Source: Pyropia yezoensis
Lineage: Eukaryota > Rhodophyta > Bangiophyceae > Bangiales > Bangiaceae
NCBI GenBank assembly: GCA_009829735.1
Contig: CM020620.1
Span: 5,572,299-5,636,298 of the forward strand
Reading direction: 5' to 3'
DNA length: 64,000 bases
Each line of letters begins with the position of its first letter. The stretch's first letter is position 1. The notes under the pieces are model-generated. The model was not told the origin of the DNA. It saw only the letters and a program-made list of their open reading frames with translations, and ran no database searches. Position numbers and translations under genes: made by a program. This document shows positions 30,296 to 39,759 of the stretch, in pieces.

Positions 30296-30419
30296 AAGGT
30301 ACATTGCTGGGGGGACATCACGTGGGACTGTTTACTGTGCTGTGCCAGGCAAGTACGGTTCCATCTCCCCACCACCAGTGCGCTTTGGACACCGTATTCT
30401 GACATTGGCGTTCTGTGTT

Positions 30420-32702
30420 GCTCAGTTGCATGTTGAGCGGCTGGTGTGGTGTCCATCATGGATGATCTGGGTGTGGTATCCATTATGGATTATGATGGAG
30501 ATGATCTCGTCCGGCGTTTTGTTGTGCTTCTGTTCCGGCTCTCAGATTCGCATGCCCTTGGAAGCCGACTGCCTGAAACCGACCGCTGGAGGGAAGCGGG
30601 TCAGTGAGGCGACACTACATGGGGGCGTGCTCGTTGCCGGTCGGGTCGTGTGGGCGTCTGAGCTGAGGTTCCTCCATGTAGAGGTGGACGAGGCTACTGA
30701 GCAGTGGAGCAAAATCTTCAGAACGAACCATGAGGACGATGACAGGGCGACCATCTCGAGCGCGCCGCCTGAAGTAACCCAATCGAAGCTCATTCTCGGC
30801 GCCAACGTGGATGTCTTAACAGAGGACGAGCCTATCACTCCAGAGGAGCTTACCAAGCTGAGAGACGATGTCAGCAAGTGGGTAGCAGACCGCAAGGCCG
30901 CCATCTCCTCCGCTGTCGTCGACTTGGACTCAGACGAGGCTCCTGACGATGGGGACGAGCCAGAGCGGACTAGTGGTGGTGCTGGTGGTGACGTCGACGA
31001 TGCGAAAGAGGGTGCCGGTGCTGATGCCGGTGACGACGGTGCGGCGGGTGGCGGTGCTGATGCCGGTGACGACGGTGCGGCGGGTTGCGGTGCTGGTCCT
31101 GGCGCCGAGGATGTACAGGAGGGAGCTGGTGCTGACGTCGGCGGCGACGGTGCGGCGGGTGGCGGTGCTAGTCCTGGCGCCGAGGATGTGCAAGAGGAGG
31201 CTGGTGCTGACGTCGGCGGCGACTGTGCGGCGGGTGGCGGTGCTGGTCCTGGCGCCGACGATGTGCAAGAGCGAGCTGGTGCTGACGTCGGCGGCGACGG
31301 CGCGGTTGGTGGCGGTGCTGGTCCTGGCGCCGACGATGTGCAAGAGGGAGCTGGTGCTGACGTCGGCGGCGACGGTGCTGCGCCTGGTGCTGGGGCTGGC
31401 ACTGATGTCGACGGTGATGCGGCTGGCTTCGGCACTATTGCTGGCACCGAACGTGTGCATGCGGGTGCTTGTGCTGATGTCGGCGGCGACGGTACTGTGC
31501 CTGGTGCAACCGCTCGCTTCACAGCGGCGAGCGGCAGGGAGCAAGACGAGCGTTGGTCGGCCGGGGGTGGTGGGGCCGGCCGCGGCGGGGGTGGAGGTGC
31601 CGCCGGCGGTCACGGGGGCGTCCGCCCGCGGCCACCGGGCCACGGCGAGCGTCGTACCTTCGAGGGTGGAGGGGCTGTCCACGGCGGCGTCCGCCCGCGG
31701 CCACCGGGCCACGGCCAGCGTCGTACTGTAGAGGGTGAATGGGCTGTCCGCGGCGGCGTCCGCCCGTCGCAGCTGGGCGGCGGCGCCCGCCCACTGCCCA
31801 CCGGCGGCGATCGTCGGACGGTCGGGGGTGGAGGGGAAGGCGGCGGCGGCGTCCGCCCGTCACAACCGGGCGGTGAGCGTCGGACGGTTGGGGGTGGAGG
31901 GGCCGCCGGCAGTGGCGGCGCCCGCCCATCGCAACCGGGCGGTGGCGGCTGCCAGCCACCTATCGGCAGCGTCCTTCTGTCGCCTACTTGCGATAAGCGT
32001 CATCTGGTAGGGGGTGCAGCGGCCGGTAGCAGCAACCGCCCGTCGCCAGCGGGTCGCGGTGTCGGCGCCGGACAGCGTCGGACGGTCCGGGGCGGGTTCG
32101 CCGCCCGCGGCAACCGCCATTCGCCAAGTGGTTGCGGCAGCCAGCGCACGCTCTTGGCGGCTGCCGGCGACGGCGCCTCTGCCCCTCCTCCCTCCGTGGG
32201 AAGCGCCGGCGGCACGCGTCCTATGCTCGCGGGCGGGGGCCGTGAAGGGGCCGGTGAGGACGGCAGCGGTGGTGGTGGGAATCGTCAGTTGGTGGTGGTG
32301 GGCGGTGGCAGCGCTGGCGCCAGCGCCAGCAGCAGTAAAGGCGCTCCCCCACTTGTGGGGACAGGGGGCCCCGCCGGCAGCACCAGCCGCGACGCACCCA
32401 GCTCGGGAAGTAGCTTGGGGGGGCCAAGCACCCCATCTGCTGGATCTGGGATTCATCTTGCTCGTCGTCTGGGCGCTGGGATTGGACGCGTCCGTTTCTC
32501 TGCTCGTGCCGATATGTCCCCCGGTTTTTCCCCTGGTCGTCCCCCTGTTCCCTCTGCGGTGGAAGAGGACGTTCCTGCCGCGACGCGCAAGAGACCAAGG
32601 TCGTCGTGGGCGCGGCGCCGCGCCGCAGGAGCCCGGCAGGGTGACAGTCTGCAGTCAGCCTCTGAGTTTTTAGTAGGGGACGAGGACAGTAGCTCTTCGT
32701 AG
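30420..32702 (+). CDS. Repeat-rich, probably nuclear protein, last exon of unknown gene
   Basis: It opens after a TTGCTCAG acceptor near 30423 (LHVERLVW...). An ordered part (GGVLVAGRVVWASELRFLH, EQWSKIFRTNHEDDDRATI, EELTKLRDDVSKWVADRK) is followed by 25-residue tandem repeats of GAGADVGGDGAAGGGAGPGA type (31119-31343, with degenerate flanks). Next are Gly/Arg-rich repeats (GGVRPRPPGHGERRT; about 31600-32100) and a basic stretch near the end (RKRPRSSWARRR), then an acidic tail (VGDEDSSSS) and stop at 32700-32702. The basic stretch suggests nuclear location. Similarly long open frames exist on the other strand in the GC-rich repeats, but only this frame joins with ordered sequence upstream. 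Confidence 0.4.
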   Translation, partial: AQLHVERLVWCPSWMIWVWYPLWIMMEMISSGVLLCFCSGSQIRMPLEADCLKPTAGGKRVSEATLHGGVLVAGRVVWASELRFLHVEVDEATEQWSKIFRTNHEDDDRATISSAPPEVTQSKLILGANVDVLTEDEPITPEELTKLRDDVSKWVADRKAAISSAVVDLDSDEAPDDGDEPERTSGGAGGDVDDAKEGAGADAGDDGAAGGGADAGDDGAAGCGAGPGAEDVQEGAGADVGGDGAAGGGASPGAEDVQEEAGADVGGDCAAGGGAGPGADDVQERAGADVGGDGAVGGGAGPGADDVQEGAGADVGGDGAAPGAGAGTDVDGDAAGFGTIAGTERVHAGACADVGGDGTVPGATARFTAASGREQDERWSAGGGGAGRGGGGGAAGGHGGVRPRPPGHGERRTFEGGGAVHGGVRPRPPGHGQRRTVEGEWAVRGGVRPSQLGGGARPLPTGGDRRTVGGGGEGGGGVRPSQPGGERRTVGGGGAAGSGGARPSQPGGGGCQPPIGSVLLSPTCDKRHLVGGAAAGSSNRPSPAGRGVGAGQRRTVRGGFAARGNRHSPSGCGSQRTLLAAAGDGASAPPPSVGSAGGTRPMLAGGGREGAGEDGSGGGGNRQLVVVGGGSAGASASSSKGAPPLVGTGGPAGSTSRDAPSSGSSLGGPSTPSAGSGIHLARRLGAGIGRVRFSARADMSPGFSPGRPPVPSAVEEDVPAATRKRPRSSWARRRAAGARQGDSLQSASEFLVGDEDSSSS
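30995..31505 (+). repeat. 75-bp coding minisatellite
   Basis: There are three regular 75-bp units at 31119-31193, 31194-31268 and 31269-31343, with degenerate units on both sides. The period is a multiple of three, so the frame is kept (GAGADVGGDGAAGGG type). Confidence 0.75.
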
Positions 32703-32935
32703 CCCATCTCCTTCGTCGTCATTGCGTGTCGGTCTGTTCTCTTTGCATGCTTTGTTCTGTCGTGCTCTCAGTTACCTCTAGCGCGGGGGGTGTGCGTGTC
32801 TTGATCATCGATGATGGGGTGCGGACGGGGGTGAGATAGTGTAATGGGGGAGGCCCGCGGGGGTGGGTGAAGACGGGAGGGCGTCGTATGCGCTGCCTCC
32901 GGGTGGCCCTGGAAGGGGGGCCCGTAGATTCCCCT

Positions 32936-33112
32936 GGAGGCGCCATGGGGGTCGCCCCAGGTGCCCCTGGAGGTGCCATGGGGGGGGGCCCAGGGTGCCC
33001 CAGGGGGTGCCATGGGGGGGGCCCCAGGGTGCCCCTGGGGGTGCCATGGGGGGGGCCCCATGGTGCCTCTGGAGGTGCCATTGGGGGAGCCCCAGGGTGC
33101 CCCTGGAGGTGA
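32936..33112 (+). repeat. 35-bp G-rich minisatellite
   Basis: About five units of roughly 35 bp with the consensus GGTGCCATGGGGGG followed by GCCCCAGGGTGCCCCTGG. It lies just 3' of the repeat-rich gene, with no gene in it. Confidence 0.7.
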
Positions 33113-34034
33113 CTGATAGTGTACAAGAAAGCTTTGTTTCTTTCCACGTACTGCCCCTAGCCGACGTGACGTATAGGCCACAGCCCCCTCCGGCCGCCGT
33201 GTTTGAAAGCGTCTCTCGACGCGGTGCGTATGTTATCGGATGGCATCAACATATCGTTGAGGAGGCCGGACACGCTCCACTACCAGGCGAGGACACGCGG
33301 CGGCTTTCAGGTGGCCGTAAGTAGCTCCACAACTCCCTCTGGGGCGTGTGCTGGAGGTGCCTCGAGTGCGCGCATGTGCCACCACCCTCCCCCCAGACGT
33401 GCCAAGAACGCAGGTTCTGGTTTTTATTGGGTGCTCCTGGGCGAATACTTCCTGTACTAGATTGGAAGAACACTGTGAAAAACGGGGGTCAGTACACAGA
33501 TATTCGCGGTCGCAATCTTGTACTGGGGGCCGTTTCAGCCGAAATGAAACCAATCTGGGGTTTGTGGTGCAACACGCCCCAGTAAGCCCCAGTACAAGTG
33601 GTACGTCTTCGCGACGATGCACGTACGAGATTTGTGGTTTGATTAGGCTTTTGAACTTTGATTAGAGTTTCCCGTGACATCTGAAAAGCTTAAACATGTG
33701 AATAATTTATGATCGCCATCTATCTATCTGGCATGCAGGGAGCGGCGTGTAGAACAGTCGTTTTTAGACCCCTCAAGGAGGAGCACTTTAGTGGAGATAT
33801 ACAATGGTGGAGAGGGAACGCTAGGGGGGTGAGAAGGGGGCGGCATGTTATGAACCTGTGTTTAATGGCGGCGTCGGCGTGCGGCTTCCTCGGGCAGTTC
33901 TCGCAGATGACTCGAGGAGAGCGACGCGAGAAGAGTAAAGACGGGGGGAGGTAGGGGGTGCTTTTTAATGTAGAAAAAGGTGAGGTTTTGTGGGGAGCGG
34001 GGGCGTGGGGTGTGTTTTCGTGGGTCGCGGCCGT
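33113..34034. other. Intergenic / intron-like DNA, no gene recognised
   Basis: AT-richer than its surroundings. It holds the right copy of the distant inverted repeat. No further carbonic anhydrase exon could be recognised (no HxH zinc site). Confidence 0.4.
33570..33612 (-). repeat. Right copy of the distant inverted repeat (candidate transposon end)
   Basis: The reverse complement of 588-631: a 16-mer exact at 33597-33612 and AGTAAGCC with GC-rich neighbours matching further in. See the left copy. Confidence 0.4.
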
Positions 34035-34135
34035 CCCACCGCCTGGCACACGCTGACGACGCCGCCCTGCTCTGAGGGCGTCACCTGGGTTACGCCGGGG
34101 AGGGTCATCACGGCAAGCCAGGCGCAGCTGGCTCG
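34035..34135 (+). pseudogene. Alpha-carbonic anhydrase, C-terminal exon, first part (split by composite B)
   Basis: The frame reads PTAWHTLTTPPCSEGVTW then VTPGRVITASQAQLA and runs into the target duplication GCTCG at 34131-34135. LTTPPCSEGVTW is the hallmark C-terminal motif of alpha-class carbonic anhydrases, with the Thr and Trp near the active site. The ISxxQ-like segment (ITASQAQLA) follows as in the family. The enzyme interconverts CO2 and bicarbonate. Upstream exons, with the three zinc His, are not in this window as far as I can see. The exon start is uncertain. Confidence 0.7.
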
Positions 34136-34498
34136 TGTAGCAATATGGATGACCGTATTGTGACCCTCATACAGGGGGACTACTTCTAACCCCTTAACTT
34201 TCCATTTGGGAGTCCGTATTGGTCACGGTATCTATCAGCTACGTATGACCAGAGGGACTTGCATCTTGGGGTGGAGGGTAGTTAGTCGTGTCTCCGAGGG
34301 TTTTTAACGAGGGGGCCGGCGGCGAATCCAACGACGGCCATGGTAGAACAACAAACCCCTCCCATTTGGGCTCCCATCTTGGTCCCTTGGCATGCGCTCC
34401 AAGGACAGCAACCTTGGCCTCCCGGTGACGTTGGTGCCGATCCCCCTTGGTGAGTGTACCCTGAGAGTGGACGTGCAGCGGATACCTCTTGTGCTACA
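34136..34498 (+). repeat. 5' LTR of composite B
   Basis: Sense-oriented family I LTR, TGTAGCAATATGG ... GTGCTACA. It differs from 51388-51748 at roughly 20 or more positions by eye, more than the two right-hand LTRs differ from each other. A PBS like that of element A (one base changed) follows at 34500. Confidence 0.9.
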
Positions 34499-34921
34499 TT
34501 GGTGGAGCAGCATGGGACGGGTTTCCGTCACCCTTGTGGTGACGCCGTCTTCGGCCCTGGCACACGGATAGGGAAGCAGTCCTTTTCTTGTACTCGTGGT
34601 GCAGTGATCTGGTTGATTGTGTTGAGTGATTGCGTTTGACTGCGATCTACTGTTACTCCCCCTGTTACTCTCCCCCTTACTACCGTCACCCTTGTGGTGA
34701 CGCCGTCTACCGTCACCCTTGTGGTGACGCCGTCTTCGGCCCTGGCACACGGATAGGAATCCAGTCCTTTTCTTGTACTCGTGGTGCAGCGATCTGGTTG
34801 ATTGTGTTGAGTGGTTGCGTTTGACTGCGATCTACTGTTACTCCCCCTGTAACTCTCCCCCTTGCTACCCCCTCGCTCTCTTATTCGTGGTGACCGCTAC
34901 TTCGGTTGACTGATTGTGACT

Positions 34922-35987
34922 ATGTCTACCCAAGAGGCGGGGAGCGTTCAAGATCACGGATCGGCGTCGACGCCGACCCCGGAGCCGTACCCGGGAACCA
35001 GGATCGGTAACCCGATCGACAACATTGAAACGCCGATGCGCTTCGGTACCGGATCGACGTTTGGTACGGCGCAAACGGCCGGGGGCGGCGGACTGCCTCA
35101 ATCGTGCTCTGCCGACCTCACTCCGCCGCCATCTTCACCAGGGAGCTCCCTAATGGCGTCATTGGCTCGCATCGAAGCCCGGTTCACCGGGCATGACGCC
35201 CGTCAGGAGCGTACAGAGGACGCAATGGCTGTGCTGATGTCAACACGCCACACGACGGTATCCCGTCGTGTTCCTCCCACACCGGTACGGTTCGAACCGG
35301 CCGGACTACTTTCGGAGTCCACCAGGGTCAACCCCGGTGTTGCTACTCCTGGACAACCCCCGGACACGGCGGGTTATGGATCCGACTCGTCAGCCGAGTT
35401 GGAACGTAGCCATACGGAGCGCTACACTCCGAGCACCCAGAGCGGGCTCCGCGGACATAATCCGGCGGATACTTACGACGGAACAGAATCGGCGATGGGA
35501 GGAGGCGGTACCGTATCGCAGTACCCCCTCGACGACGGAAGCCAAGCACCTCGGGTAACCGAGGCGCCGACGCCGGAAGTTCCAGCGTCACTGGTGCAAG
35601 CGATGACAGCGCAGGTTACTGCGAGCTTACGGAAGCGGATGGAGTCCGATGAGTTCATTCATCAACTGGCCAAGCAACTGTATATTCAGGACGCGGACAC
35701 GGAGATTGTCAACGAAGTCTTCAGGTCGGTACTGACTCCTGAACGTTATCGTTTGGAAGACCGATCCACTACCGTATCGGAATCGATGCCTACTACCTCG
35801 CACCGAGCGATCCGCTCTATGCAGACCCATATGAAGGGAGTTCTTATGTTCGGGGGCCCGAACGAACGCCCGCTGGCAGTCATTGGCTTCCTGACGAGCT
35901 TCAAGCCAACCGCAGACAAGGCACTCGCTAACGAGGGGCTAGCTCTGGAGATTCTCCAGTCTTTGTTGATGAACGGGTACGAGGCAT
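34922..35987 (+). pseudogene. Gag N-terminal half of composite B, cut by an LTR end
   Basis: It starts at ATG 34922 (MSTQEAGSVQDHG) and keeps the reading frame where element A has lost one base (TPEVPASLVQAMTAQV). It contains the capsid-like MRKRMESDEF-type region and ends at 35987, where GAGGCAT meets the exact terminus of an inverted LTR. The read-through reaches a stop in the LTR within two codons. The C-terminal half of gag, with the zinc knuckle, lies reversed at 44411-45476. The leader (34499-34921) carries a duplicated stretch containing CACCCTTGTGGTGACGCCGTC (copies near 34527, 34685 and 34711). Confidence 0.8.
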
Positions 35988-36349
35988 TGTAGCACAATAG
36001 GTATCCGCTGCACGTCCACTCTCAGGGAACAATCACCAGGGGGGATCGGCACCAACGTCACCGGGAGGCCAAGCTTGCTGTCCTTGGAGCGCAAGCCACG
36101 GGACCAAGATGGGAGCCCAAATGGGAGGGGTTTGTTGTTCTACCATGGCCGTCGTTGGATTCGCCGCGGGCCCCCTCGTTATAAACCCTCGGAGACACTA
36201 CTAACTACCCTCCACCCCAAGATGCAAGTCCCTCTGGTCATACGTAACGTATAAATACCGTGACCAATACGGACTCCCAAATTGAAAGTTAAGGGTTAGA
36301 AGTAGCCCCCCTAATATAGGGTTACAATACGGTCAGCCATATTGCTACA
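35988..36349 (-). repeat. Inverted internal LTR of composite B
   Basis: A complete family I LTR in reverse orientation. It differs from the outer 3' LTR (51388-51748) at only about 8 positions by eye. Its outer terminus abuts gag exactly, with the host-side five bases GGCAT. A PPT (36352-36361) sits on its inner side as expected for a 3' LTR. Confidence 0.9.
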
Positions 36350-36936
36350 GATCCCCCCCTTAGATTCGGCCCGTCCTCGGGTCGAGTTGCATTCGGGTTT
36401 CCGAATGTCAGTGGGTCGCGTGACCGTTTACCAGTCGGGTGGGGCTTTGCGCCCTGTCGCGACAGACACCCCTTTTCGAGGTTGTCTGAGGGGGGTGCCC
36501 CCCTTTGTGTGGTACACACACGATCCGTTTTCCGGAACGTTGAATTCCCGATGCGGGATTTTGTTCACGACCCCCCTTTCCGAGGGGTGGTGCAAGCGGA
36601 TCCGCCACCAGGCGCCTGGTGGTAGGGGGGCCCCTCTCGTGTGGACGAGTGTGTCGATATGGGCGCTGCCCGCGTTGCGTGGGGGCGGTTGAGGGTGACA
36701 TCACTTGATTACCCCGTGTGGGGGGGCGTGGCTCCGATCCAGGTGCCTGGGTGGAGCGTCCTTGTAGCTCGGCTGGCGCAGGTCGTCCCGCGCTGCCATA
36801 TCGCTCGTGCTGAGCTGTGTGGTGATAAGCGCGGGTGCCCGCGCTTCCCTGGCTCGTCCGCGCGAGCGTTCGTTGTACCGGGTCGAGCCGGATGCGGCTC
36901 TTTGGCACGCGGCGCCCCTGCTACCCCGGCTACACC

Positions 36937-39309
36937 ATGCCGGACCCCCAGGTGCCCGGGGGCGAGGACGACCTTCTGCTTGAGGAGGAGGACGACGTGA
37001 TGCAGGACGACGTTCCCGTCTCTGCCACCGCCGTCAGGTGCTTCTTGGTGAGCTCGTCGGAGGACGAAGGCGACCGGGTAACCGTCCGTGTGGCCCCGGA
37101 AGGCGCGCCGGGCGGGTTGTCGTCCGTGTGCAGCGGCACGACGGCTCCGTCGGGTGGCGGTCAACCGCGTGTAGCGGCTGCCCCTACTCCTATCCCTCCG
37201 GCGACCCGGATGGCTCCTGTCGCCGGTGCCAGCGCGGCTCTACCTCAAGAAGGCGCAGCCGGTGTGTCGGACGGTCGTGGCGGCACCCCGGCCGGGACGG
37301 CGGGTCAAGACGGTGCGGGTGCCCGCCCGGTTGGTGGTGTGTCCGTGGAGGCGGGTAACGGGTCTACCCCCTCCGTCCCCTTGGTGCCTACGTCGGGCCC
37401 GGGTGGCGGCGATGCTCTGCCCGCGGTGCCGCGGGCGACAGGTGGTCAAGACGTGTCTTCCCCGATGGCGGTGGACTCCGGGAGCTACTCCGTGCGGGTG
37501 CCCGCGCTTCTTCTTCCTTCTCGCCCCCGTGCGCCTGCGGCGCCGGCCCATCTGCCGGTGGGGCTTCCCCCGGCGCCCCCGATTCTTCCTGGACCCGCCC
37601 GGGTTGCCCCGTTGGGTGGCCGCGTCGCCTTGGCGGCGGGTCAACCTGCCGTGTCGATGTCCGACTTGGTGGCTCGGGATCGAGGCCTAACTTTGCAGGA
37701 GTCCATGGACTCCGCTGGGTGGATGCGGGTGGACTTCCACCAGCCGCGTTACCGTGGAGGGTCCTCCCGGCGCGTCAAGTTGGACCCGAGTTGGGAGCGG
37801 GAGTTGGTGCGGCTGGTCAACCAGCCGAATGCGGTCCGTGTGGAGCATCATTGGATCCTGAGTCAGCCGGACGACCGGCATGCACAGCTCTGGCGCACCC
37901 GGGTGGGGCGGGGTGAAGTCTTCCTCAACGCCGCCTTCGGGGTCTGCGACTTGGTTGCCCCCGCGTTGCCGCAGAAGGTTGAATACCCGGCTAGTGCTCG
38001 GGGGGTTGCGGCTGCTGTGGCCCCAGTTGCGTTCGGGCAGACTGAGGCCGATGCCGGCCGGTATCCCGGACTTGAGTACTTCCCGGGGGTATCCCCGTAC
38101 CTGACGTTGACGGCTCCGTACCCGCCCATGGCGGGGTTGAAGTCGGCGTCGAGCTGGGGACGCAACCATGGTGTCATGGCGGATGCGTTCCGCACCGATG
38201 TAACGTGTGCGTTGCAGACCGGTAACGGTCGCGCGCCGGTGTACACCCCCGTGCGCCCGCCTCTGTGGTAGGAATGGTGGAAGCCCGCCCCGGCTTTCCG
38301 GTTTGACACCGGCTCCTGTCTCCGATACTTTGGTAGTGTGTTGGCCTCCCGGCCTGTCCACCCGTTGCAGGGGACCTTCACCCTTGAGGTTACCCTCGGG
38401 CAGGCTTCCTCCTTCTTGCTGTCCGTCCGCCGGCAAGGGCGCCTGTTTCATCTTCCGCCGGGTGTCCGTCGGCACATCGGGCAGCTGGGCGTGAACATGA
38501 TAGCTGCCAAGACCGGGTTGGCCCGGGAGTTCGAGGCTCTGCTGACCGTTCACGATGCCGTGAACTGGGCTGGCGTGTTGACCCTTCCCCCGTACCGAGA
38601 TCCGCAAGCTGGGACTGCCTCCTTGCCTCGTCACTCGTTGCGCATCCGGCGTACTCGGCCGGGTGAGCCCAATTGGCGTGGGTGAGCGTCCACCGAGGCT
38701 GTTCCTGACTTGGGTATTCCCATGGTGATCCATGACCCTCTTCAGATCCTCGCCCCGTGGTTCGGTAACCCGATACCGGTGTCGGCTGGCCGTCGTCCCC
38801 GAGAGTGGGACTCTGTGGGTGGGGAGCGTGAGGTGTCCCGTCGTCGGGCGGGGCCCCGCCGGGTTTACGGTGGAGCCCCCTCCGTGGGGTACTACCGGGC
38901 CTCGTACCGGGCGGCACCGGCTCCGGTGGTGGCCGTGTCGGCTCCTGTGGCCCCTCTGGCTGCGCCAGTGTCACCTTCCGCCCCTGTCATGCGTGACGGG
39001 GGTCCCCGTCTATGGTATGAGGGCGTTGACGCCTTCATTGCCCGCGAGATGCGGGAGGGTCTCTCTGTTAGCTGGGGGGATATCCCCCAAGGTGGTGCGC
39101 TGCTTGGGTCAGCGCGTTGCTTCGGTGGCGTGCTGGACCGCCTCCAGACTGCTCTGGTGGACGTGGAGGCTGGTCGCTGGACCCTCGCCCAGCTATGCAC
39201 TGAGACAACTCAGGCGATTGACCGTCGTGAGATTGCCGACCGGTGGAGCATGGAGGTGTACGCGTCTACGCGTGAGTGGCCTATTTCGGGCAGCGAGGGT
39301 ACCCACTGA
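36937..39309 (+). pseudogene. aORF of family I, copy in inverted arm of B
   Basis: It starts at ATG 36937 (MPDPQVPGGEDD) and follows the same order as the element A copy but without its deletion. It therefore shows the missing middle part (SLPRHSLRIRRTRPGE, REWDSVGGEREVSRRR, GGAPSVGYYRASYRA). TAG in PPLW-TAG-EWWKP (38269-38271) and TGA after NWRG (38683-38685) break it, where the sister copy at 48441-50802 has CAG and TGG. The region between requires no frame change. The C-terminal domain (SVSWGDIPQGG, CFGGVLDRLQTALVD, IDRREIADRWSMEVY) ends at TGA 39307-39309. Confidence 0.75.
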
Positions 39310-39759
39310 GGAGTGCTATTGTTTGTGAGGGAGAGGGACCCGGTGACCCTTATGGTGGCCGGGTAGTAGTGAGTATAAACTTATTCCCCGCTGGGGCGTT
39401 TGCATGATACCAATGCCTGCCTTTGAGGAGTACCCCGTCTGACTTCGCCGTGGCCTGCCTCGGTTCTTTCTCGCGCCCCCAACCCGTCCTGGTTGGTTAA
39501 TACTCATGAAGGTCAAACTTCCTTGGTCCGTCACTTGCCCCATGGATGAAGGTTTATCTTGGTGTAAGCCTCAGGCTACTTTGAAATTATCGGAGTTAGT
39601 CATCTCCTTCAAGTAAACTTGTTAAAGTCAGTAGCCCACTTAGTTTGCCTAAGTCCGCTCCAACTCAGTGAACCCAAGTCTTGCCGAATCCATCTGACAC
39701 CCTACTTAGTAAATATAAGCCTCACCCCCCAACAGCCGAAGTCGGTGTCGGTTGGGTTG

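Noticed and set aside
31500..32450. Minus-strand genes opposite the repeat-rich exon
   Set aside because: High GC with triplet repeats leaves most frames open; only the plus frame joins ordered, non-repetitive sequence upstream.
32936..33112. A CRISPR-like array
   Set aside because: Units are contiguous 35-bp tandem repeats without unique spacers, in a eukaryotic sequence.
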